DNA of 64,000 nt from Pandoraea pneumonica (GTDB lineage Bacteria > Pseudomonadota > Gammaproteobacteria > Burkholderiales > Burkholderiaceae), in NCBI RefSeq assembly GCF_902459645.1, contig NZ_CABPSK010000002.1, positions 1,178,001 through 1,242,000 on the forward strand, written 5' to 3'. The notes under the pieces are model-generated. The model was not told the DNA's origin. It was given only the letters and a program-made list of their open reading frames with translations, and did no database searches. The position numbers were made by a program, and so were the translations under genes. Shown here in pieces: positions 17,273 through 25,900 of this stretch (position 1 is the stretch's first letter; each line of letters begins with the position of its first letter).

Positions 17273-17899
17273 TCAGAACTGGTACTGGGCACCGAGTGTG
17301 AACATATCCGCTTTGATGCCGACGTTATCGCCGTTCGAGCCTGCGGCGAAGTGGTCGTAATCGGCGCGCAGGTGCAGGTGCGGCGTCACTTTGTACTTCA
17401 CGCCCGCACCGAAAGTGACGTGTCCCTTGACGCCCATGTTGTCGTACGAATCTTTTGAATTGAATCCGCCGATGCTCGCGCCGGTTTCTTGCGAGCGATT
17501 GGCGAGGACGCTGTAACCGACCTTGCCGAAAACACTGAATGCATCGGTGATCGGATACGAGACGATCGCATCGACAAAGCCGCCAAGCGCGGTCAGCTTG
17601 TTCTGCCGACCATTGCTGAACTCGACCTTATCGGCCCCGAGATCGACGAAGCCGGTCTCCAGCGCCAGGTAGTCGTTGAACTGATAACCCGCGTACACCT
17701 TGAAGCCAAACCGATTGCGATTCTGCGTGTAGGTCAGCGGCGGGATGGCGATATCGCTGTCGCTGCCTGTGATGTTCGACAAACCGGCAGAAGCGCCCAG
17801 ATAGAAGCCATGCGAGTTGTCCGGAGTTTCGGCGGCAATACCGAGGGCGGGCAGCGTCGTCAACAAGCAGGTCAGGGCGGCGATGGTCTGTTTTTTCAT
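17273..17899 (-). CDS. outer-membrane beta-barrel protein (OmpA-like/OmpW-like porin fold)
   Basis: 208 residues from the ATG at 17899: signal peptide 1-22 (MKKQTIAALTCLLTTLPALGIA), then eight predicted amphipathic strands with alternating aromatic residues (GFYLGASAGLSNIT, FGFKVYAGYQFNDYLALETGFVDLG, AFSVFGKVGYSVLA, GVKGHVTFGAGVKYKV, HLHLRADYDHF) and a C-terminal phenylalanine (LGAQYQF) recognised by the BAM complex. The longer frame to 18064 is not supported by composition or a ribosome site. A small outer-membrane barrel; cargo unknown. Region 17900-18107 has its promoter and no further gene. Confidence 0.88.
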   Translation of the reverse strand: MKKQTIAALTCLLTTLPALGIAAETPDNSHGFYLGASAGLSNITGSDSDIAIPPLTYTQNRNRFGFKVYAGYQFNDYLALETGFVDLGADKVEFSNGRQNKLTALGGFVDAIVSYPITDAFSVFGKVGYSVLANRSQETGASIGGFNSKDSYDNMGVKGHVTFGAGVKYKVTPHLHLRADYDHFAAGSNGDNVGIKADMFTLGAQYQF

Positions 17900-18107
17900 T
17901 GTCGTAGTTCGAAGGATGATTGGCCCTGGATCGTGTGGCGACCAGACGGCGCACGAACATGCGCAGGCCGCCCCGTGACGGCGGGCGCACGGGTGTGGGC
18001 TGGAGGAGATCGTAGGAGGGGGCGCTCGCGCGGACAATCGCTCAGGCGACGGTGCGCGACTCAACCCGTGAGCGATGCCGGATCAACCGGCACCGTCATG
18101 GCGGGCC

Positions 18108-18758
18108 TTACTGGGCCGGAGATTGGGGCAGATTCAGCGCGGCGAAGCGAATCAACTCGGCGTTGGTATCGAGGTTGAGCTTGCGTTTGATGTTGGTGCG
18201 GTGGGTCTCGACGGTATTCGCGCTGCGGCCGATTCGTTCCGCGATTTGCTGCTTCTTCATCCCCTGACCGATAAAGCCGAGAATTTCGATTTCACGCGTC
18301 GACAACATACCCAGCGGCGAGGTCGATTGCGGTGCCAAGCCTCGCGCGCGGCGCAGCAGTCGCTGTTGGACATCGGGCGGGAAGTACGGCACGCCGCGCA
18401 GCACCGAGGCAATCGCGTCGAGAATCGTGCGTCCCGCGTTGGCTTTGTTGACGTACCCCATGGCACCGGCCAGCGCGGCGGGTTCGGCATAGGCGGCGTC
18501 GGAATGCATCGAGATACAGACGACGGCGGTTTGCGGAAACTCTCGCGCAATCGTGCCGATCAGCGGCAGCGTGAGCGCGTCGCCGAGCATCAGGTCGACC
18601 AGCGCCACGTCGGGACGATGCGCACGCACCGCCGCCAAACCCTCGGCCTCATCGCCCGCCTGCGCTAACACGCGGTAGTTGGGCGACGCGTGCAACAGCG
18701 TCACGAGGCCATCGCGCACGATGGGGTGATCGTCGATAAGGACAAGGGTGTGGGACAT
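18108..18758 (-). CDS. NarL/FixJ-type response regulator
   Basis: 216 residues: receiver domain 1-120 with acidic pair Asp9-Asp10 and phospho-acceptor Asp55 (VALVDLML), Lys in GYVNKANA, then a LuxR-type HTH at about 145-205 (LSTREIEILGFIGQGMKKQQIAERI...NTVETHRTNIKRKL). It is the output partner of the histidine kinase encoded 51 bp upstream on the same strand. A TGCCGG-ATCAA-CCGGCA hairpin at 18076-18092 follows the gene. Confidence 0.93.
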   Translation of the reverse strand: MSHTLVLIDDHPIVRDGLVTLLHASPNYRVLAQAGDEAEGLAAVRAHRPDVALVDLMLGDALTLPLIGTIAREFPQTAVVCISMHSDAAYAEPAALAGAMGYVNKANAGRTILDAIASVLRGVPYFPPDVQQRLLRRARGLAPQSTSPLGMLSTREIEILGFIGQGMKKQQIAERIGRSANTVETHRTNIKRKLNLDTNAELIRFAALNLPQSPAQ

Positions 18759-18809
18759 GTCAGGTTGGCTGCATATCGAGGTCGTGCGCCAAGGGCGCGA
18801 CGGCCGGGG

Positions 18810-20543
18810 TTACTTCACTTCGACAATGACGCCGCCGTCGGGCCCTCGGCGGAAGTCTGCCCGCATGCCGAGCAATTGGGCTCGCGAGCGAATACTGCGC
18901 AATCCTACGCTAGTCGTTGGCAGATCGGAAACGTCGATATTGCCCGGCAGCCCGATGCCATCGTCTCGCACGGTCAGTGCAATGCGCCCGTCGATATCCA
19001 GAAGTTGCACGTCGATACGGCGCGCCCGGCCATGGCGCAGAGCATTGGAGATCGACTCCTGCACGATGCGGTAAAGGTGCAACGAGGCGTCTTGCGAAAG
19101 CAGCTCGGTGTCGTAGGAGAGGTCGAGGTGGCAGCCGTCGGGGAGTAGTCGTCCTATCTCGTCGCAGAGCTCACGCAGCGCTGCGCCGAGGTCATGAGGC
19201 GAGCCGTCGAATGGGGTCAGCCCTCGCGACAGCGTGCGAATGGTCGCGATGCTGCCTTCGACGATTTTGGCGATCTTGTCTATTGACTGGCGATGGACGT
19301 CGTCCGAAGCCGCTGGCGAAGAGTGCGCGAGCGTTTCGAGCATGAGCGACGCACCGGTGAGTTTCTGCCCCAGATCGTCGTGCAGTTCACGGCCGATGCG
19401 CTGGCGCTCTCGCTCGCCTTGCCGGGCGAGTTCCTGCTCGGCTTGGAGGCGTTCGCGCAGCAGCCGGTCGACCTGATCGCGCGTGCTGGCGAGTGAAGCC
19501 GATTGCGACGTGACCGTGGTGCTCAATTGGCGCTGCGAAGCGAGCAGCAGGTAGATGACCGCTGCGCTGATAACGCTTAGCAGGATGCCGACGGAATAAC
19601 CGATGGCTTGAATGTGGGCGCCGATGGGGTCTTTGAAGCGATCCTTAGCGACGGTGAAATCCAGTTCGAAGACACGGTCGGCGACGAAGAATGAGCGCTT
19701 TATTCTGGCCACGGATGCGGCGGGGGCAAGGGTGCTATCGCCGAGACGATAGAGCGTTCGCCGCGTGGGGAGCTCGGCTTCGCCCGACAGCGGCAGTGAG
19801 CGGAACGTGAGCGCGAGATATTGCCGGTCGGCGGCAGGAATCGCTTCATGGATCAGCGTAGGGCAGTCGACAAAAATGCCCACCGAACCGGCAAAGGCCT
19901 GCATCCGGGCGCCCGGTGGCGGGATGGTGGCGGAGCGGTAGATCGCCAGACGAATGCCGAGCCCTGCACCGGGCTTGTCGTCGAGTTGGGGAATGGCAAG
20001 TCCCGACGTGACGGCAGTGGCCGATTCCGCGACCTGTCGCGTCACCGACTCGGGATAGTTCATGTAGATATCCCGGCCGAGATAAACCGTGTGTGGCGAC
20101 GAATCGAACCGAACGACGAGACGATGCGGCAACGTCGTCGCCTTCGGGAAGATGGTGAAGTTGGTCAGGTGCTCGGTTTGCCGAATCTGGCGCTCGTAGC
20201 GCGCTGTGTCGGCAGTAGCGATGAACTCGTTGAAATTGATGTTGACGAGCGCGGGGAAGCGATCGTGAATGCGCAGGGCGTCGTGATAAGCGAGAAACTG
20301 GCGCGTCGTCGGGGCGCCTGTCACCGACCAGAGACCACGCAGACCGAGCAGGATGTCCGTGTATCGCAGCAACTGCACTTGCACCTTATTGCTGGCGTCC
20401 GTCGCGAACTCGTTAAAGCGCAGATCCGCCGCCGCCTGAGTGCGCGCGGCAAGCTCGCTCACGACCAGATGGCTCACGCCAAGCAGCGTAAGAAAGACGG
20501 TGAAGGCGATAGCCAACGGCAAATGGGAGAGGCGTCGGATCAC
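18810..20543 (-). CDS. CHASE-domain sensor histidine kinase (HisKA_3 type)
   Basis: 577 residues counted from the GTG at 20543, which places the first membrane helix (LPLAIAFTVFLTLLGVSHLV) at the start; an alternative TTG at 20636 would add 31 residues without homology-like features. A periplasmic CHASE domain of about 270 residues (RFPALVNINFNEFIA...) is followed by helix 2 (AIGYSVGILLSVISAAVIYLLLA), a coiled coil, the HisKA_3 box ERQRIGRELHDDLGQKL (phospho-His about 388) and an HATPase_c domain (DGIGLP, then GLRSIRSRAQLLG). It senses an extracytoplasmic ligand, often an adenine- or peptide-like molecule in CHASE proteins, and signals to the NarL-type regulator. No clear ribosome site was seen for either start. 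Confidence 0.88.
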   Translation of the reverse strand: MIRRLSHLPLAIAFTVFLTLLGVSHLVVSELAARTQAAADLRFNEFATDASNKVQVQLLRYTDILLGLRGLWSVTGAPTTRQFLAYHDALRIHDRFPALVNINFNEFIATADTARYERQIRQTEHLTNFTIFPKATTLPHRLVVRFDSSPHTVYLGRDIYMNYPESVTRQVAESATAVTSGLAIPQLDDKPGAGLGIRLAIYRSATIPPPGARMQAFAGSVGIFVDCPTLIHEAIPAADRQYLALTFRSLPLSGEAELPTRRTLYRLGDSTLAPAASVARIKRSFFVADRVFELDFTVAKDRFKDPIGAHIQAIGYSVGILLSVISAAVIYLLLASQRQLSTTVTSQSASLASTRDQVDRLLRERLQAEQELARQGERERQRIGRELHDDLGQKLTGASLMLETLAHSSPAASDDVHRQSIDKIAKIVEGSIATIRTLSRGLTPFDGSPHDLGAALRELCDEIGRLLPDGCHLDLSYDTELLSQDASLHLYRIVQESISNALRHGRARRIDVQLLDIDGRIALTVRDDGIGLPGNIDVSDLPTTSVGLRSIRSRAQLLGMRADFRRGPDGGVIVEVK

Positions 20544-20763
20544 GATGCAAGTAGGCGCGATGGAAACTGGACGCCATCTTGCCGGGGAGCGGGCTTTGGG
20601 GCAAGTGGGGGATGACAATCGGCTCGACTCGGGCAAGTGTGAACTGTTGATGCGGGTTGCAGAAATCGCCCAAATCTAGGTACGCAAATCTTACAAGTCG
20701 CGGAATTAGAGAAGGCAGGTGCTACGCTTCAGCGCTTTAACGCCTAAGTAATTTGTCATAAAG

Positions 20764-21654
20764 ATGCTATGGACTACGAACAGTATGCCGGATGTAAATG
20801 TTATCGACGGTCAAGCAACTGATACATCGATATCAAGCGTCATCGCATTGGGCACCATCTTGGTTTCCGTCACGTTCTTTCTTGAGATAGTAGTTTTCTG
20901 GTTTCTCAACGGTCACGAAGCGATGGATATCGTAGATGGCATGTCGAAGCGAGCATTGCGACTGCTGGTTGTTGACGCTACGGCGCGCGCGGCGTTGTTA
21001 CTGGCGGGCGTTGGATTGCTGTGTCGAAAGCCTTGGGCGATGCCGCTCTACGTATGGACCGTAGTGGTGTGGACGCTAGCGGTGGCATGGCTCTTTTACC
21101 TCATCATTGCTGTCGTGAATCTGCCCATATATGGATGTGTGAGCGCATTGTTGTACAACGAAGCGGTCTCGAATCGGCGTGATGTACCCGGGGTCAAGGT
21201 AAGTCTGACTTCGCGTGACACGGTTTCAGTGATCTGTCTGTCGCTTTCGTGTGCGGTCCATTTCTGGGCAGTGATGATCAGCGTGCCACGCGATTTCTTT
21301 GGGGAGCAACTGACTCCGCTGGGATATCAGGGGTATCTGTTTCTGCTTGCCCCTATGTTCTTCATTGCAGGTGTCGGGTTCTCGCGTAAAGGAAACCGTC
21401 TTTGGAGCGCGAGCAAGTCACTGACGGTGTTTTCCTTCTCATTATCCGTCGCCCTCATTTCGAACACTGTTTCGAACACATCCCTGCACAAATACATGCC
21501 CGAATCGATTCCACGCGGGGAGATGCCGATTCTCGCGATGAGTTGGTACGCCGTGGAAATCAGCGTAATTGCGATTGTTCTGTCAGGCCTCTTGCATTTC
21601 CTGCGCTCAAGAGCGTTGAGAAGATCTCAGGCAAAACCATCTCCTAGTCTCTAA
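20764..21654 (+). CDS. hypothetical polytopic membrane protein
   Basis: 296 residues with about seven or eight hydrophobic segments (for example 20-45, 62-84, 93-125, 158-178, 195-214, 228-246, 266-286) and short polar loops. No motif I recognise. Base composition is visibly less GC-rich than its neighbours and codon use is more even, suggesting acquisition by transfer. Either the ATG at 20764 or the one at 20785 may be the start; neither has a strong ribosome site. Its 3' end overlaps the convergent IclR gene by 11 bp. Confidence 0.65.
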   Translation: MLWTTNSMPDVNVIDGQATDTSISSVIALGTILVSVTFFLEIVVFWFLNGHEAMDIVDGMSKRALRLLVVDATARAALLLAGVGLLCRKPWAMPLYVWTVVVWTLAVAWLFYLIIAVVNLPIYGCVSALLYNEAVSNRRDVPGVKVSLTSRDTVSVICLSLSCAVHFWAVMISVPRDFFGEQLTPLGYQGYLFLLAPMFFIAGVGFSRKGNRLWSASKSLTVFSFSLSVALISNTVSNTSLHKYMPESIPRGEMPILAMSWYAVEISVIAIVLSGLLHFLRSRALRRSQAKPSPSL

Positions 21655-22408
21655 ACGTCTTCGCCGTCTCTTCCGCAGCAAACCTGAGTTCGGGCTCGAA
21701 CGCGAGCAAGTCGTCGAGCGTGAGGCGTCCGACCGGCGCCTGCACGGCGATCGCCGCGCAGGCGCGATTGCGGTTGAGCATCACCGGCACCGCAATCGCG
21801 ATCAGTCCTTGCAGATGTTCCTGATTGTTGATGCCCATCTTGCGGCGGCGGGTGCGCGCAAGTTCAGAGCGCAATTCGCTCCGGTCTGTGAACGTGCGCT
21901 CCGAGAAACGCCGCAAAGGCAGCGTCTCGATCAGGCGCTCGCGTCGCTCTTTCGGCAAGAAGCTCATCAGCAGCTTTCCGCTCGCCGAGCAATGCAGCGG
22001 CACGTGCGAGCCCGGTTGAAGATGCATGCGCAGCGGCCATTCCGTCTCTACGCGGTCCACATAAATCACGTCGTTGCCCGAGAGCATCGTGAGGTTGCAC
22101 GTCTCGCCGATGCGCACGACCAACTGTTGTAACAGCCCATGACGTGCCGCTGCCGGGCCGGTTTGCATCAGCACGTTGATCGCCAGCGCCCGCACGCGCG
22201 GCGAGCACTCGTAGCGCCGGTCGTCGGCGCTGCGGGTGATGAGCCACGCATCTTTGAGCTGCGTCAGGATGCGATGCACCGTCTGCTTGGGTAACCCCAG
22301 CGCGTTCACCAGATCCATCATCGACAGCGGTCCGCCTGCCGTAGCCAACGTCTCCAATACCCGAAACGCCCGCACTGCCGCAGCGTTCGATTGATTCGAT
22401 GCCGTCAT
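21644..22408 (-). CDS. sauR: IclR-family regulator of sulfoacetate genes
   Basis: 254 residues from the ATG at 22408, chosen for the AAAGGAG site upstream. Winged helix at about 10-70 (AFRVLETLATAGGPLSMMDLVNALGLPKQTVHRILTQL) and a GAF-like IclR effector domain from about 90 (VIYVDRVETEWPLRMHLQPGSHVPLHCSASGKLLMSFL). It is divergent from sauS-sauT-sauU, the arrangement described for sulfoacetate degradation in Cupriavidus necator H16, so control of that operon by sulfoacetate or its CoA ester is likely. The symbol rests on gene context. Confidence 0.8.
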   Translation of the reverse strand: MTASNQSNAAAVRAFRVLETLATAGGPLSMMDLVNALGLPKQTVHRILTQLKDAWLITRSADDRRYECSPRVRALAINVLMQTGPAAARHGLLQQLVVRIGETCNLTMLSGNDVIYVDRVETEWPLRMHLQPGSHVPLHCSASGKLLMSFLPKERRERLIETLPLRRFSERTFTDRSELRSELARTRRRKMGINNQEHLQGLIAIAVPVMLNRNRACAAIAVQAPVGRLTLDDLLAFEPELRFAAEETAKTFRD

Positions 22409-22497
22409 GTTCGTCTCCTTTGCGCGTAGCCGTCCGTGCGGCAACGCGTCGCTAAAGGTGATTCTGCATCGGTTTCATTATTTTTGCGGACTTCCTT

Positions 22498-22553
22498 CGG
22501 TCCCGAATATCGAGACGACCGGTACACCCCCGCGTTGTGTCCGGTTTGTCCGG
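22498..22553. promoter_or_regulatory. candidate SauR operator between sauR and sauS
   Basis: The 237-bp divergent region holds CGGTC (22498-22502) facing GACCG (22517-22521) and a 9-bp-spaced direct repeat TGTCCGG at 22538-22544 and 22547-22553. IclR-family regulators bind short palindromes upstream of the operons they control. Which element matters cannot be decided from sequence alone. Confidence 0.3.
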
Positions 22554-22645
22554 GAATTTGAGACCTGCGACGCGACCGCGCTGACTAGATTGGTGACAAG
22601 CAAGACACACCAACGACAGGCACCCAGCGCAACAGGAGACACCCC

Positions 22646-24106
22646 ATGAATTCACGGGCTTTCGGAGCCGATATCCATCCGTCCGGCGCAGCAGCAGCGA
22701 CGACAGCGCAAGACGTCGATCGTCAGGTGGCGGCGCTAGTCGCCCGTGCTAGAACGGCACAGCGCGATTTTGTCCGCGGCGGTCAGCAGGCGCTCGATAC
22801 CGCGGCGTGCGCCGCAGCGTGGGCGATCATGGAATCCACACGGAACCGGCAACTCGCAGAGCTTGCCGTGCACGACACCGGGTTGGGCAACGTCGAGGAC
22901 AAGATCCAGAAGAACTTCCGCAAGACACTGGGCCTGCTGCGCGATCTGCACGGGCGCAAGACGCACGGCGTGATCGCCGAGGACACGCAAAAAGGCATCG
23001 TAGAAATTGCTCGCCCGGTCGGTGTCGTCGCGGCGATCACGCCATCGACGAACCCGGCGGCAACGCCCGCGAACAAGATCGTCAACGCGCTCAAATGCGG
23101 CAATGCAGTCATCGTGGCCCCGTCTCCGAAAGGCCACTCGGCCTGCGCGCTGTTGCTCAAGTTCATTCACGCAGAACTTGCCAAAGCCAACCTCTCGCCG
23201 GACCTCGTGCAAATGCTGCCCGATCCCGTGACGAAAGCGGCGACCGCCGCGCTCATGCGACAGGCCGACCTGATTGTCGCCACCGGGTCGCAAGCCAACG
23301 TGCGCATGGCTTACACCAGCGGCACGCCCGCATTCGGTGTGGGGGCGGGGAATGTGGCGTCGATTGTGACGGCGAGCGCCGATCTGCAAGATGCTGCCAA
23401 CAAGATTGCCCGCTCGAAGACGTTCGATAACGCGACGAGTTGCTCATCGGAGAACAGCATCGTGATTGAGGGCGGCGTGTACGACGCGATGATTGACGCG
23501 CTTCGCGCCGCAGGCGGTGCGGTGCTCAATGCGAACCAAAAGCGCGCCTTGCAGGACGTGATGTGGGTAGAGGGCAAGCTCTCGGGGAATTGCACGGCGA
23601 AGTCGGCGCAGGTCATTGCGCAATTGGCTGGCCTCCACGATGTTGCGGCCCAGCACCCGGCGTTCTTGATGGTGGAGGAGTCGGGCGCGGGCACGGATTA
23701 TCCGTTTTCGGGCGAAAAGCTCTCCCCGGTGCTGACCGTCTATCGCGCACAGGACTTTAGCGATGCGATATCGCTGGTCGAGCGCATCTACGCCTATATG
23801 GGCGCGGGGCATTCCGTCGGCTTACACGGCGCAGATCGAACGCAGGCAGTGCAATTGGGCGAGACGTTGCCGGTCGCGCGCGTGATCGTCAATCAGGCGC
23901 ACTGCTTCGCCACTGGTGGGAATTTCGACAATGGATTGCCGTTCTCGCTGTCGATGGGATGCGGCACGTGGGGGCGCAACAACTTCACCGACAACCTGAA
24001 CTATCGCCAGTACCTGAACGTGACGCGCGTGGCGTACCCGATTGAGGCCACCGTCCCTGAAGTCGACGACTTGCTGGGAGATTACTTCGGGAGGTTCGGA
24101 CGATGA
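22646..24106 (+). CDS. sauS: sulfoacetaldehyde dehydrogenase (acylating)
   Basis: 486-residue member of the CoA-acylating aldehyde dehydrogenase group (as in AdhE N-domain, PduP, EutE). Visible landmarks: NAD-binding region PVGVVAAITPSTNPAATPANKIVNALKCGNAVIV at about 122-156, glycine motif GTPAFGVGAGNV, and the catalytic Cys in ATSCSSENS at about 270. SauS reduces sulfoacetyl-CoA to sulfoacetaldehyde and CoA with NADPH. Assignment follows from the full sauRSTU gene order here. Its stop overlaps the start of sauT (ATGA), showing translational coupling. No xsc gene for the next step lies in this window. Confidence 0.85.
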   Translation: MNSRAFGADIHPSGAAAATTAQDVDRQVAALVARARTAQRDFVRGGQQALDTAACAAAWAIMESTRNRQLAELAVHDTGLGNVEDKIQKNFRKTLGLLRDLHGRKTHGVIAEDTQKGIVEIARPVGVVAAITPSTNPAATPANKIVNALKCGNAVIVAPSPKGHSACALLLKFIHAELAKANLSPDLVQMLPDPVTKAATAALMRQADLIVATGSQANVRMAYTSGTPAFGVGAGNVASIVTASADLQDAANKIARSKTFDNATSCSSENSIVIEGGVYDAMIDALRAAGGAVLNANQKRALQDVMWVEGKLSGNCTAKSAQVIAQLAGLHDVAAQHPAFLMVEESGAGTDYPFSGEKLSPVLTVYRAQDFSDAISLVERIYAYMGAGHSVGLHGADRTQAVQLGETLPVARVIVNQAHCFATGGNFDNGLPFSLSMGCGTWGRNNFTDNLNYRQYLNVTRVAYPIEATVPEVDDLLGDYFGRFGR

Positions 24107-25773
24107 ACGCGCCCATGAACCAGCAGTTGGCCGCCAACGTCACGGCGCGCGAATTGGCTTTCGAGCCGCCGCGTACGGTGCGAGATTTGATCGAAATGCA
24201 GGCGAAGGTATTCGATGCCAAGCCATTTCTTCTGACGACCGGCGATGGCGTAGCGGAATCTGCCGGTATGCGCGGCACCGAAACGCCGACGCTAACGTTT
24301 GCTTCCGTGCGTGACGATTGTCGTGCGCTCGCGCAGCGGTTCGCAGAAGCGGGATTGCAATCGGGCGACATCGTGTCGGTTTGTATGGGCAACGGCCCTC
24401 AGACCGCGCGCATTATTCTTGCCGCCATGTACAGCGGACTCATCGTCAATCCGATCAATCTGCTGTGTCAGCCCGCGCAGTTGCAATACATCGTGGAGCA
24501 TTCGGACACGCGACTGGTCTTTGTGTCCGACACGATGTTGCCAGCACTATCGCAAGCCATCGACGCTGCGCGTGTGCAGGGAATGACAAGGCCAGTCGGT
24601 GTGGCTTGCACATCGCCGGAGGCGATGGCGCTCCCCAACATCCCGCGCCTTGGAGAGGCGACTGCGCCGCAACCATCGCAGCCACCGCAGCCCCCGATGA
24701 GCGACGTTGCACTGCTGATGTACACGTCCGGTACGACAGGTGTGCCCAAAGGCGTGCTGCTCACGCATCGAAACCTGCTGGCCAACGCGGCTTTCATCAG
24801 CGCGGAGCATTGCCTGACTTCAGACGACCGTGTGCTCGCGTCGCTGCCGCTCTATCACATCAACGGGCTGGTGGTGACGTTGTTCACGCCGCTCTTTCAT
24901 GGCGGGTCGGTTGTCATGGCCCCGCGCTTTTCTGCAAGCACCTTCTGGCGCGATGTCACGGCAACGCAGTGCTCGTGGATCAACGTCGTGCCGACCATCG
25001 TCGCGTATCTGCTCGACGGCGAGGTGCCCGAGCGGTCAGCGTTGAGCGCGCTCCGCTTTTGCCGCAGCGCGTCGGCGGCGTTGCCGGGCGATCATCATCG
25101 GGCGTTCGAAGCGCGCTTTGGCATCGGCATCATCGAGACGATGGGGATGACGGAGACGGCAGCGCCCGTGTTCAGCAACCCGATCGACGCAGGGCGACGC
25201 CGCGTGGGCAGCATCGGATTGCCGTCAGGAGGACAAGCGAAGGTCGTCAGACGCGATGGCACACAAACCGAAGTCGGTGAGACGGGCGAGTTGGTATTGC
25301 TCGGCGCGCAAGTCATGCGCGGCTACTACAAACGCCCGGACGAGACAGCGGCTGCGTTCACGCCCGACGGCTGGTTACGCACCGGTGACCTGGGCTATTG
25401 CGACGGCGACGGGTACTTCTACATCACTGGGCGGGCAAAGGAATTGATCATCAAGGGCGGCGAAAACATTGCGCCGCGCGAGATCGACGAAGCGCTGCTA
25501 CGCCACCCGGGCGTGCTCGATGCCGCCGCAGTCGGTGTGCCGGATGCGGCTTACGGGCAGGAAATCGTGGCGTTCGTCGTGGTGCGCGAGCGCGGTAGCG
25601 GCAGTGACGGCACCGACTCGCCACACTTCATCCCGCCCGATGCCGACGCTTTGCGCGAACACTGTCTGAAGACGCTCGGCCGCTACAAAACACCGAAGGA
25701 GTTTCGCTTTGTCACCGACTTGCCGCGTGGGCCGTCGGGCAAGGTGCAACGGCTGAAGTTGCTGCAAAGCTAA
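24103..25773 (+). CDS. sauT: sulfoacetate-CoA ligase (AMP-forming)
   Basis: 556-residue acyl-adenylating enzyme. The P-loop-like motif YTSGTTGVPKGVLLTHRN lies at about 206-223, the A5 motif MGMTETAAPVFSNP at about 346, A7 GWLRTGDLGY at about 424, the hinge GRAKELIIKGGENIAPREIDE at about 444-464, and the C-terminal catalytic Lys in PSGKVQRLKLL. It activates sulfoacetate to sulfoacetyl-CoA at the cost of ATP to AMP. It is overlapped with sauS and followed after 127 bp by the transporter. Proline-rich inserts (about 187-200, PQPSQPPQPPMSD) mark a linker unusual for the family. Confidence 0.83.
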   Translation: MNAPMNQQLAANVTARELAFEPPRTVRDLIEMQAKVFDAKPFLLTTGDGVAESAGMRGTETPTLTFASVRDDCRALAQRFAEAGLQSGDIVSVCMGNGPQTARIILAAMYSGLIVNPINLLCQPAQLQYIVEHSDTRLVFVSDTMLPALSQAIDAARVQGMTRPVGVACTSPEAMALPNIPRLGEATAPQPSQPPQPPMSDVALLMYTSGTTGVPKGVLLTHRNLLANAAFISAEHCLTSDDRVLASLPLYHINGLVVTLFTPLFHGGSVVMAPRFSASTFWRDVTATQCSWINVVPTIVAYLLDGEVPERSALSALRFCRSASAALPGDHHRAFEARFGIGIIETMGMTETAAPVFSNPIDAGRRRVGSIGLPSGGQAKVVRRDGTQTEVGETGELVLLGAQVMRGYYKRPDETAAAFTPDGWLRTGDLGYCDGDGYFYITGRAKELIIKGGENIAPREIDEALLRHPGVLDAAAVGVPDAAYGQEIVAFVVVRERGSGSDGTDSPHFIPPDADALREHCLKTLGRYKTPKEFRFVTDLPRGPSGKVQRLKLLQS

Positions 25774-25809
25774 CGGCTTGCCATTGCGGTGAAACACCGC
25801 GTGGCCCCG

Positions 25810-25845
25810 CATTACCCGCATTACCCGCATTACCAGAATTACCCG
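25810..25845 (+). repeat. four tandem copies of a 9-bp unit between sauT and sauU
   Basis: The unit CATTACCCG occurs exactly at 25810 and 25819 and with one or two changes at 25828 (CATTACCAG) and 25837 (AATTACCCG). It sits in the 127-bp gap before sauU, upstream of its ribosome site. Slippage could alter the spacing in this gap. A regulatory role is speculative. Confidence 0.85.
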
Positions 25846-25900
25846 GCAGGACACGATCGCAAGTGCACGACACGTGCGACGTAAATACATAGGAGACAAC

